NCBI RefSeq assembly: GCF_003286085.1
Contig: NW_020825592.1
Span: 1 to 64,000 of the forward strand
From: Drosophila persimilis
Taxonomy: Eukaryota > Arthropoda > Insecta > Diptera > Drosophilidae
Direction of reading: 5' to 3'
DNA length: 64,000 bases
The notes beneath the pieces were generated by a model. That model searched no databases and had not been told where the DNA came from. It saw nothing but the letters and a program-made list of their open reading frames with translations. Below, in pieces: positions 44,194 to 54,838 of the stretch (positions within the stretch are counted from its first letter, which is position 1; the number at the start of each line of letters is the position of its first letter). The position numbers and the translations under genes are program-made.

Positions 44194-47176
44194 GGGAGCG
44201 TACGCTCCACCCACATTTTTTCCACCCATCATCTTGCCGGCATTTTCCCACTGGAGGGACCCGAAATTATTTCATTGGAATTAAGATTTTTGACTCTTTA
44301 TCTTCTAGGTTTAAGCATTGACTCTTTATTTTCTAGGTTTAAGCATTGACTGTTCAGTTTTAGGTTAAGGGGGAGGGGGGAAGGCCACGAAGGCCACTTG
44401 TTATTAATTTTTTATTATACGGCCCGAGGGGTCTCTAAGCCACACGTAGCTTACTATTTTCTTAAAAGGGGGGCGAGTCGCGATCACGGCGGACGCCACT
44501 GGCTTTCCAGAACCAAAATAACCCAACAACAACGACGCAGCAGCGGCCAAAGAGAGACGAGGAAAACAACGGGATCCAGCGAGCCGCCGACATCGACGCA
44601 GCAACAGGCAGAGAGGGAAGCACCGGCAAAATAACCCAACAACAACGACGCAGTAGCGGCCCAAGAGAGACGAGGAAAACAACGGGATCCAGCGAGCCGC
44701 CGACATCGATGCAGCAACAGGCAGAGAGGGAAGCATCGGCAAAATAACCCAACAACAACGACGCAGTAGCGGCCCAAGAGAGACGAGGAAAACAACGGGA
44801 TCCAGCGAGCCGCCGGCATCGACGTAGCCACGGCAGAGAGGAGGGCGCTGTCAAGATAAGCCAGCAGCATCGACGCAGCAGCGGCCGAGGAGAAGCGCTG
44901 ACAAGACAAGCCGACAGCATCAACGCAGCAGCGGCAGAAGAGGGCCGCTGAGAGCGGCAATCAAATCCAGCAACGACGCCCCAGCAGTGGAAAAGAGAGG
45001 GGAAATAACGACGCTAGCCGCCCACGCCGACGCTGGATCGGCAGAGCCAGCAGAACGCCGGCTCTGAAGCTGGGAAAACGAAAAAGGGAAGTCAGTTAGA
45101 TGAGAGGCGGTGGTAGGAATCGGACGCGCTGACGGAAGAAAAAACCTAAGTGGCGCGCGAGAAGAAAAGGAACACACGTGGCGGACGACTTGGACATTAA
45201 CGCGATCAACAGTGCGCGAAGGATCCGGCATCGACACTACGTTTACGGAGGTGGGATCCTGCACCGGCGCCGCAATCCCAGGGCAAAGAGGAGGCTTTCG
45301 CCAAGCGCGAGCGCGGGAGTAGAGGGGTAAGCGAGTCTCAAGACGTGCATGCGGGCTGCTGAGCGGTGCGATAGGTAGGGAACCAAAGAAGAATAAAGTG
45401 AAATGTAACGAATACAACGAAAACATAGCCTGGTCATCAACAATCTATATGCTAGGGAACCCGAATGCCAGGGGCTTCATCTTCTCCGCCCTTCCCCGCG
45501 CCTCTTGCCCGAGTCTCCCTCTTTGGCTACACCCACGTGGTGATCCGCATTCGCTCCGGATGCCCGTCGGGGCCCCCGCGTGATTCCCCCAGTAGTTCGT
45601 GGCCCAACAGGAGCCTGAGACCGCTGTCCGGCGATTGCCTAGGCGTTCTCGGTGACGACTGTTGGCGTCCCCCCCCCCGCATGATTCCCTCCAGTAGTTT
45701 GTGATCCCGCAGTAGTTCTTAGTTTGACAGGATCCCGGGAGCGCTATCCGGCGGTTGCCTAAGTCCTCCCGGCGATACTTGCCGATGTCTCCGACCCTCG
45801 TAGTAATTCTTAGTCCGACGGAGCCCCCGCGGGTGCTGTCCGGCGATAGCCTAGGTACTCGCGGTGGTATTTGTCGGTATCCCCGCATAGCAACGACCTT
45901 CGCAGTAGTTCTTAGTTTGGCAGGATCCCGGGAGCGCTGTCCGGCGATTGCCTAAGTCCTCCCGGCGATGCTTGCCGATATCTCCGACCCTCGTAGTAAT
46001 CCTTAGTCCGACGGGGCCCCTGCGAGTGCTGTCCGGCGATAGCCTAGGTACTCGCGGTGGTATTTGTCGGTGTCCCCGCATAGCAAAGACCTTCTAGCAG
46101 TTCTTAGTTCGACAGGATCCCGGGGGCGCTATCCGGCGATTGCCTAAGCCCTCCCGGCGATGCCTGTCGATATCTCCGACCCTCGTAGTAATTCTTAGTT
46201 CGACGGAGCCCCCGCGAGTGCTGTCCGGCGATAGCCTAGGTACTCGCGGTGGTATTTGTCGGTACCCCCTCATAGCAACGACCTTCGCAGTAGTTCTTAG
46301 TTTGGCAGGATCCCGGGAGCGCTGTCCGGCGATTGCCTAAGTCCTCCCGGCGATGCTTGCCGATATCTCCGACCCTCGTAGTAATCCTTAGTCCGACGGG
46401 GCCCCCGCGAGTGCTGTCCGGCGATAGCCTAGGTACTCGCGGTGGTATTTGTCGGTGTCCCCGCATAGCAAAGACCTTCTAGCAGTTCTTAGTTCGACAG
46501 GATCCCGGGGGCGCTATCCGGCGATTGCCTAAGCCCTCCCGGCGATGCCTGTCGATATCTCCGACCCTCGTAGTGATTCTTAGTCCGACGGAGCCCCCGC
46601 GAGTGCTGTCCGGCGATAGCCTAGGTACTCGCGGTGGTATTTGTCGGTACCCCCTCAAAGCAACGACCTTCACAGTAGTTCTCAGTTGGACAGGATCCCG
46701 GGCGCTGTCCGGCGATTGCCTAAGTCCTCCCGGCGATGCTGGCCGATATCTCCGACCCTCGTAGTTATTCTTAGTCCGACGGGGCCCCCGCGAGTGCTGT
46801 CCGGCGATAGCCTAGGTACTCGCGGTGGTATTTGTCGGTATCCCCGCATAGCAAAGACCTTCTAGTAGTTCTTAGTTCGACAGGATCCCGGGGGCGCTAT
46901 CCGGCGATTGCCTAAGCCCTCCCGGCGATGCTTGCCGATACCTCCGCCCCTCGTAGTAATTCTTAGTCCGACGGGGCCACGTAAGCGCGGTCCGGCGGTT
47001 GCCACTGTCGCGCCCCGTACTGTTCCCTTTCCTCTCGGTCGCTCCTGTCTGGGGATTGCCTCCCTGTCCCGTCGACGGCCCCGAACTCGGAGTCCCGGCA
47101 AATTATAAATATTGCTGTAATTTCGACCCTGGAGTAGACTGAGATATGTACCCCAGCCCAGGATCGCTTCCTTACA
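44189..47176 (+). mobile_element. element C 3' LTR (2988 bp)
   Basis: It matches 34233-37221 at an offset of 9956, dropping to 9955 after a one-base C-run difference near 46650. It includes the same 118-bp and 193-bp arrays. It is followed by the target duplication GTAC. Confidence 0.92.
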
Positions 47177-48432
47177 GTACCTAAGGGCTGTTGTGAGTTT
47201 CCCGATTCATTCTGGGCAATTCTCACATTGTTGTTATTGCCATTATTATTGTTATGGCCTCTGTATGAGTTACCGCGGCCTCTATAGTTTCCTCTATATT
47301 GGCCTCTACCTCTATTGTTGCCATAATTATTATTTTGGTAATTTCCACGGTAGTTTCCGCGGTTATACGCTCGGTTAGTGTTATATCTCCGTTGTGCAGC
47401 ATATAGGACTGTATTTGGGTGTCCTACTGCGTCTGTGCAACTATCGACGAACACAGTTGTAATCTCCATCATTGTATTGAAATTTCGTGATTTCATTACA
47501 GACCTAACTTCGTCAATTGTGCTGTTTCCTATGATTGATTTTACAGCAACTTGTAGGCTCAATTCTTCGGCATATTCTTGCGATACACCGTTAATCATAT
47601 GTGCCGATTGCAAAGCCCTTGTCAACTGTTCAACTTCTTGAATATATTGACTTGCCGTCTTTTGCTTTTGCTGCAGATTGAACAATTTAGCTGATATTGC
47701 TTTGGCTGATTCGCCTTTTATACCGCTTTTTAGTTTGTCTATTATGGACACTATTGTTTGTTCAGTGCTGATTAAGTTTCGAATATGGCCTTTGAGTTTA
47801 GTTTTTATTAGGTTGACTGCTGTAGTTTAATGTGTTCCCTTAAGTGAATCCACTAAGCTAAGAGCATCAATGAAACTTTGTAGATTCTCAGGCTTTCCAC
47901 TAAACTCAGGTATGAGTGAAGCGGCTAGCTTAAGAAATTCTAGTTGTGACATGGCCATTTTTAGAGTTTTTACTTCAGTAATAGACTCTGATTCAGAATC
48001 AACTAGATTGGTTAGTGTGATTACCGCTGGTATCGTAAGGTCGCCTAGGTCTTCTTCTTTTATATGTGTATCTGAACCGCTTGCGATTTCAGATTCGCTC
48101 TCTAAATCTGTGTTTGTGTCTTCCTCGACTAATACTGGAGTATTCAAAATCGAAGGTATAGTTATGTCTAGTGAATATTTTGATTTAATGCTATTTAAAT
48201 TTGTTTTTAATCTATTCAAAAATCTTGATACATACGACCAATGCTGAGTATTTAACTTTTCTTTATTGTCGTGTATCAGGGAACGAGCTTGGTTAAAACA
48301 TGCAACTAATATTGTCGCGTGTCTACTTATAGTTTCGTTTGAAATATTCCTATTTTGTGCTAGACACTTGTATGATTTATCAAAATTTTCTTTTATTTTA
48401 ACTAATGCGGCATTAATATTTTGCCATTCCAT
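47177..48432 (-). pseudogene. element D Gag
   Basis: It starts at ATG (MEWQNINAALVKI). The N-part is helical; an acidic stretch (TDLESESEIASGSD) follows, then the capsid region (LVDSLKGTH, ISAKLFNLQQKQ, YIQEVEQLTRAL), and the C-part is rich in Arg, Gly and Asn (RGNYRGNYQNNNYG) in place of zinc knuckles, as in 412/mdg1/blood Gag. One in-frame TAA (47827-47829) follows LKGTH; the frame continues normally beyond it. The gene is interrupted by element C four codons before its natural TAG at 34219-34221. Confidence 0.87.
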
Positions 48433-49189
48433 TTCATTTTAAAATAATTATTAAAATGTGCAAAAACATCTATAGATTTTCAATCAAATAATGATATATT
48501 TTTATTCATGATTCGTTATGGACTTTTTCTTTTATTTTTAGCCAATTTTCGTTACCATTATAAATTTGTTTTAAATTTTGTCCAGGTCATCTGCCCGGCT
48601 TTGATAGCGTTTCTTTATGCATCTATTATGTAGTTTATACAATTTATATAATAGATGTCCTATGATTATAATGAAAATAATAGCAATAAGTATTGTTATT
48701 AACTATAGGTCGGTGTTATTGACTTCGACTTTGTTTATTACATTCGCTGTCGAATCTACCGATTTTACATCTACTAAACCCATTGTGTAAAAATTTTCGA
48801 AATTTTCTTCAAATTTACTTATTTTGTTTGTTTGTGACATATGTATATAATTTAATGCAAAAACAAATTTCTTTTTTTTTCTTTTATACTACTGTATAAA
48901 TTCTTTGTTAATTTTTGAAATTAATTTATAATTTATATATTTTTTTTTCAGTTTTTACATTTTTTTTTGTTTGCCTAGTGTTTGTGTGGCTTTACAGGCC
49001 TCACTCTAATTGGGCAGATGTTATTCCGCTCAATTTTACAATTTTAGATTTTACAGTTAAGTTTTATGCATCGCAGGCATTTAGAAAAAATTTTTGTTTG
49101 GCGGTGGGCGCTCTAGGAAGCGCTGTCGGTTCACTGCTCCGGGTCTAGCTTGTTGCGCTAGACGAGGCCGGTGCTGGCTGCACAGGCTG
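48433..49189 (-). other. element D untranslated region between ORF1 and gag
   Basis: AT-rich sequence with runs of T and A; no gene is seen. Its length is usual for the 5' region of mdg1/412-type elements. Confidence 0.7.
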
Positions 49190-49325
49190 CTACTGCTTCT
49201 CTGTTGGGGCACCGGTGCAGGCTGCACAGGTGTACTCGCAATGCGGCGAGTGTAGAGGTCCCTCGCAGTCGTTCGGGCAGGTCTTCCTGGGCTTTGCTAT
49301 TTCTGTCGTTTGGGGTGGTGGAGTT
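49190..49325 (-). pseudogene. element D ORF1, C-part
   Basis: This is the continuation of the small ORF1 across the Ulysses-like insertion. After one copy of the AGTT duplication the frame goes on for 43 codons to a TAG (49190-49192). This part is Cys-rich (six Cys in about 20 residues) and begins with a proline run. With 61553-61777 the protein would be 118 aa. Confidence 0.75.
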
Positions 49326-51560
49326 TGTAATGTGCAAGAAATTCTTATTCTTAGAGGTGTGAGATTGTATGTACGGATGGAGGTGGTACCTACATTTTTT
49401 GACGGTCAGACACCAATAGTATAGCAGGATTTCGGAACGTGTACCTCTAGCTATGCTCTAACTAGCTCGCCGGAATGTCGTGGGATCTTTCCTACTCTCC
49501 GATTTGCCATACGAACACATTCGCAAAGATGTTTTAGGTACACTTGATTTAATGTTCAAAAGGAACTCTATAAAAGAAATCAAAAAAAAGAAAAGAATGG
49601 GAATTTTAACTAACTGGCTAACCGACTACCGACAAATAGTCAGGCTATATTCCGCCGCTCTCGGGGAACTCAGATGACTTTGACCCCTTCTCTACCCTCC
49701 CTACCTTTAGTATGCCGTTTAATCGACAGCATAACCCTAATCAAGCGTATCTCTATTCGATCATCGGACTGCCTCAGGCTCTACTCAGGACAAACACAAA
49801 AGGTTTAATGTTCCATTATTATCTACTAATTATTATTTAATAATTCAAAATTTACGGGTTTGGACTTCATGATTTTCTGGATATGCATAAACTTAATACA
49901 ACTTAATCAGATAAAGAAAGAGGAAATAATAACAATTTATATCTAGTTATAAATGTATATGTATGTGTATATAGGACTTATGTGTAGAGAATATGGCGTA
50001 AAAGAAATTAAATTGGAAAGAATAGAAAAAAAATATGATAATAATATAAAAAGAAGGCAAACGTGAAAGAAAAATTACTAGCCGATCGGCTTTAATTATC
50101 GCACGTATGTATATGGTTGTTCAACATACCGCCATAGAAGTTTTACAAGACGTATATATATACTTCGAAAATACTCGAGATCTCCGTTTAAGGAAGCTCG
50201 TAACTCACTCATACTTTATACGAAATATCCGGCGTGTCCGTTGAGCTCAAGGGGCGTGGAAACATATTCTGAGGAAAGGAGAAAAATTATGAATATACAT
50301 GTCTTCACTTCTAATTCGGATGAAACACCGATTTTATCATTTCCATACCAGTTCGACGACGATTTGCAACTTAACGGCTGATCTTAAAACTATGTGGCTT
50401 TCACTTGCGCTGATTTCAATTATGGGTCATTATATACATTGTTTGTTTTTCTCTTAACGTCTATACAATACAGAACTAAGATGAATAGCTAGTACGGAAT
50501 TTAATCTTTAATAAAACAAAGAAAATGGAAAATCTCATAAAGAGACTCAAAATTGATACTTTGGTACATTTTGATACGACGACTGTTAAACGGCAGTGTG
50601 GATCGCAGCAGAATAATATTTTGGAAACTACTACACACACAACGAAGAAACTACGTGCGAAAGCTTTAGCCGCGCGCTTAACTCGTAAGCGAGAAGGGTG
50701 ACGAGTGCGTCATATTAGTTTCTCCGAATTCGCAAGAAGACCATTCTTGTCGTCTTACTCCAAGAAGTACATCAGTTTAAGTATGCATCCACATAACTTC
50801 AAGTTTCACTCTAGTATATCTTCGGGCGGCTTTTGCTAGTTTATTCGGTTGTAGTTATCGTTGGTTTATGTAGATGCTGGTCCCTGGGAAATCCGAGGTC
50901 TTTCCCAGAACTACTAAGAATTCGATGGACTTTGACGACTTCGTTATTGAGGGGGTCAATTGGTACTTTTTCTCTTTCCCGATGTCGAACGTAGTAAGAT
51001 TTCCAGTCCTAGGATACGAGACTGTTAAAACTGTTTCACTATTGTACGATTCAAATACCTCTTGTCTTCTTTAAACCAAACCGAATAATACAATCCACCA
51101 GAACTTCAATTTAATTGGCACGTGTTTGATTGCACAACGTTTTCAAATTCACTGGATATATATATATATTTGCATAAAAAAAAAACCTCCGAGTTCGTAC
51201 AGCTTCACTAAAGCAATGATCCATCTAGAAGTTTTATCACTAGCATTAGCCCTTGCGATCGGAACTTTACCTTCCACAACCAACGGGGAAATCATACGAT
51301 GCTAAGCAAAGCTTACACATAGCTTCCACGACTAACGGAGAAATCGTACGATTTCTAGTGAAGCTTTAAAACATAACTCCCACAGAACCACGCTGCTTCT
51401 CTCAATTAGATCTTAAGCTCTTCAGTGAAAGCTTTAACTACTTCTCTCTTATAATCAATCTCTTATCTTGTTTTAAAAAGAGGAAGAGTTAATGTTGAAT
51501 GCGAGGGCAATACTTCCCAAACTGTTCGCTGGAGTTTTAGAGTCACAACTGGCCACTACA
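49326..51560 (-). mobile_element. Ulysses-like 3' LTR (2235 bp)
   Basis: On the minus strand it begins TGTAGTGGCC and ends GCACATTACA. It contains AT-rich stretches and no convincing gene; a 66-codon open frame at 50874 is present in both LTRs but has no supporting features. Confidence 0.9.
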
Positions 51561-51620
51561 CCACAGTTGAGGAAGCGCTAGTTTTAACTGGCGAGGCCTA
51601 AACAGAAGAAGGACAGTTGC

Positions 51621-52640
51621 CTAGGGTTGAACTTGTATGTCTTTGAGATGAAATATTCCTATGTTTTTACCCTGTTCGTTTTTCAGTTGATAATAGGATG
51701 AGCCAACTCGTCTAGATACCACGGCTGAATTAAAAACCGGCGCTAACTTTGCATTGAACTTTTTAATAGCATTGCTTTGGCAGAAATTGCGGGCAAGTAC
51801 TGGCTCTCCAACCTTAAACTCAACTTTTCGACAGCGTAGATTATATCTCCTAGCATTTTGTTCATGTGACTCTTTCACCTTTTTCTTTGCCGATTCGCGA
51901 ATGATTTGTAGTGCTTCCGGATAACTAATGCGGCTATCCTCCGATAAGAGTTTTAAGCGGCGAAGCAACTCATAGTCTTTGCCATTCAGAATAATATTTT
52001 GTCCAAAGGTTAGGAAATAGGGAGAGTACCCTGTGCTCTGGTGAATGTTGGATCTGAGAGCAGCACTGATTTCCGGTAATTTGGTATCCCAAGCGGAATG
52101 ATCCTGGCTTATATAAGCTCTTATAGCTGCTAACACCGATCTATTGAGTCCCTCACTGGCATTCGCCTGTGGTGAATATATCGCCGTCCGAACATGTTGT
52201 ATTCCAAAGCGGGTTAGAAAAGCCTGAAAGGCTCCAGAAATGAATTGAGATCCGTTATCTGTTAATATTACCTCGGGGACTCCAAATGTACAGAACAAAT
52301 AATTTTCAAGGTATTCGCACACCCGATTGGAAGTAAACACCCTAAGGGGGCATAGGAAATGAAATTTTGTGAAGTGATCTACGATAATAAGTAAACCAAT
52401 ATGCCCTTTCTTGGATCGGGGATATGGACCCAGCAGATCCATATAAAGTTTTTGAAACGGACGATCAGACACCATTGGTTTTCCCATGGGTGGTTTCAAC
52501 ACGGTGTTCGGGTGTTTGGTGTGACGACACACTTCACAATGAGTTACATACTCACGTATTTGCTTGTTCATTTTTGGCCAAAACAAATATCTTTTAATCT
52601 TTTCGATTTTTCCCTACTCCACTGTGAGCGGCATTCGGCG
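51621..52640 (-). pseudogene. Ulysses-like integrase
   Basis: It shows a zinc-region tail (CEVCRHTKHP), then the catalytic core with D at LYMDLLGPYPRSK, D at LTDNGSQF and E at ANASEGLNRS, followed by a C-terminal region (VGEPVLARNF, FNAKLAPVF). The frame is shifted by one base relative to RT/RNase H near 52610, so the first part of the zinc domain is in the other frame (EKIKRYLFWPKM marks the switch). The catalytic part is intact but would not be made as part of Pol. Confidence 0.85.
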
Positions 52641-52725
52641 GATCATGGGCCCGCGAGATTACACCTTGGGTGAGTTCTCTAGGAATCCACAATTTCCAAG
52701 ATAGATTATCTACACCCTTATTTCC

Positions 52726-54300
52726 CTAATCAGGTTCGGTTCTTTTGTAGACATAATCATTGTGAATCTTCAAATCTGGCAATTTATCTTGCTTAGCGCG
52801 AATATTGTCAATTAAGGTCATATATTCGGGTGATTTAAATTCTGCGGCAGATAGATCAACTATCGGACCCTGCTCTTCCATTTCAGAAACAGTAACTTCA
52901 TCTTTACGCGATAGGGCGTCCGCTACCACGTTTAGTGAACCCTTCCGGTGCGTTATTTCAAAAGAGAATCCCTGTAGTTTTATGGCCCATCGAGCTAATC
53001 TACCAGACAACTCCTTCTGATGCATAAGCCATTGTAATGAGGCATGATCGGTTATAACCTCGAATGCTTGACCTTCTACATAAGCACGAAACTTCTTAAT
53101 TCCCTTTATCACCGCTAAACATTCTAATTCCGTAACTGAGTAGTTTTTTTGAGCTTTAGATAGCTTCTCGGACATGAATGCTACGGGTAATTCTTCTCCT
53201 TCTTCGTTTTTCTGAGCTAACACACAACCAATTCCTACAGTACTAGCATCACATAACAGCAAAAAGGGTTTTGAGAAATCCGGCGTAGACAAAATGGGAG
53301 CTGACGTCAAGCACTGTTTAAGTTTTTCAAATGCCTGATTGGCCAAAGGGTTCCACGCATACGCTTTCGGTTTCTTTAATAGTTCAGTGAGGGCGCAACT
53401 TACCGTTGCATAATTGTCGACGAAACGACGGTACCAACCTGCAAGACCAAGAAATCGTCGCAATTGTTTCACTGTCTTGGGAACGGGAAATTCTTTAATA
53501 GCTTCAATTTTACTCGGATCCGTTTTTACCTGTCCGTATCCAATGATGAACCCCAGATACTTAATCTCACGCATGCAAAAGTGCGATTTGGCAATGTTTA
53601 TCGTAAGATTAGCCTTTCGTAAGTGTACTGCAACTTCTCTCAGTAACATTAAATGGGATGCGAAATCATCGGATAAAATTAGTAAGTCATCGAGGTAAAC
53701 AAACACTCTCGTACGTAAGTTAGCAGGTATTACCTTATCCATTAAACGACAGAGGGTTTGTGAGGCATTGGTTAGACCAAAAGGCATAACTTTGTATTGA
53801 TACAGCGGACGGTTAGGTATGGTAAACGCGGTATATTGGCGTGAAGACTCCTCTAGAGGAATTTGTCAATAAGCATGCTTCATATCGAGTCCCGTTATGT
53901 ATTTGGCAGGTGGCAATCGACTGAGTATCCCATCTATATGGGGAAGGGGGTATGCATCTTTTCGGGTATATTTGTTGATCTCTCGAGAATCGAGGCATAA
54001 CCTATTCTTGTTCCCTTTCTTTACTAGGACGCAATTGCTACTCCATGGACTATTTGAAGGTTCTATCACGCCCAGCTTAATCATCTTCTCTACTTCTTCG
54101 AACATCACTTTCTCTTTCGCGGGTGATATGGGCCAATGTCGTTGTTTGACGGGTACTTCGGCATTGATTACCATAGAATGTTGTATTAGGTGTGTACGAC
54201 CTAGTCCGTCGCATTCATATGACGGGAAGGTTCTTATTACCGCCTCTAATTGGTTCCTTTCTTCTTCATTTAGAGAGTGCATTTTAGGCGTTTCCTTCAT
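52726..54300 (-). pseudogene. Ulysses-like RT and RNase H
   Basis: RT runs from MKETPKMHSLNEEE through NRLCLDSREIN and GLDMKHAY, then a TGA (53864-53866) at the position where gypsy RTs have the Trp of xxWQIP; the frame goes on with QIPLEESSRQ, KVMPFGLTNASQ and the catalytic YLDD. RNase H shows LCDASTVGIGCVL, VTELECLAVI and TDHASLQWLM, then ADALSR. It ends at a TAG (52726-52728), after which the same frame continues for dozens of codons of pre-integrase sequence. A further frameshift near 54330 separates it from protease. Confidence 0.87.
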
Positions 54301-54313
54301 AACCGTGTCGTCT

Positions 54314-54838
54314 CTATTCTCGGGTCAATAATTGGGATAGAAGACCGAAATCTTTCCAAAAGTCAACTCCTAAATAAACATCTTGTTTTAAAGCTGGGAT
54401 GATAAAGAACTCTACTTCCTTAACTGTTTTACGGAATTCAATCGGAACCACCAATTTGGACACTACGGTACAAGCTTCGTTGCTGGCAGTGCGTACGGTT
54501 CCCGAACACTTCTGAGATTTTGGGTGATGTTCTAAAAAGGTTGCTGCTCTCCCACCCAAACAACTAATGGTTGCTCCTGAATCTAGCAAAGCCTTACAAG
54601 TTTGCCCTTCGATCATTATCTCCGTGTACAATCGGTTATCTGAACTCAGGATAACTGCTGAGACTAAACGTTTTCGAACAGATTGGACCTTTTTCCAGAA
54701 CGCTCGTCTCCGGACCGTCGATCGTTTGGGCTTAACTATCAATTTAGACCCCGAATTCACATTTTCTGAATCTAACTCTTTGCTCTCCATCGTTTGAGTC
54801 GCTACATCTATACCTGTGCAAATTTGGTGTAGTATCAT
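54314..54838 (-). CDS. Ulysses-like aspartic protease, complete copy
   Basis: It shows an N-terminal basic linker (KPKRSTVRRRAFWKK) and the protease flap and active site ALLDSGATISCLGG, then VYLGVDFWKDFG near the end. The frame stops at TGA-adjacent sequence after LLSQLLTRE, where a one-base shift would be needed to enter RT. Part of the gene (54571 onward) lies inside the 2280-bp duplication, so its N-part is present twice. Confidence 0.8.
   Translation of the reverse strand: MILHQICTGIDVATQTMESKELDSENVNSGSKLIVKPKRSTVRRRAFWKKVQSVRKRLVSAVILSSDNRLYTEIMIEGQTCKALLDSGATISCLGGRAATFLEHHPKSQKCSGTVRTASNEACTVVSKLVVPIEFRKTVKEVEFFIIPALKQDVYLGVDFWKDFGLLSQLLTRE

Larger units (their letters stand above)
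34233..47176 (+). mobile_element. element C: long-LTR Ty3/gypsy retrotransposon, full length
   Basis: A 12,944-bp GC-rich element with LTRs of 2989 and 2988 bp and the 4-bp target duplication GTAC. The body is only about 7 kb, so LTRs make up nearly half its length. Gene order is damaged gag, pol in -1 frame, then a third ORF reaching the 3' LTR. I noticed about three substitutions and one indel between the LTRs, so it is a recent insertion. It is inserted at the gag-pol junction of D. The pol wording suggests the Osvaldo/Ulysses neighbourhood of Ty3/gypsy, tentatively. Confidence 0.9.

Noticed and set aside
50874..51074. 66-codon open frame in the Ulysses-like LTR (and its copy at 60866)
   Set aside because: Short, no motif, and identity between copies only reflects LTR identity.
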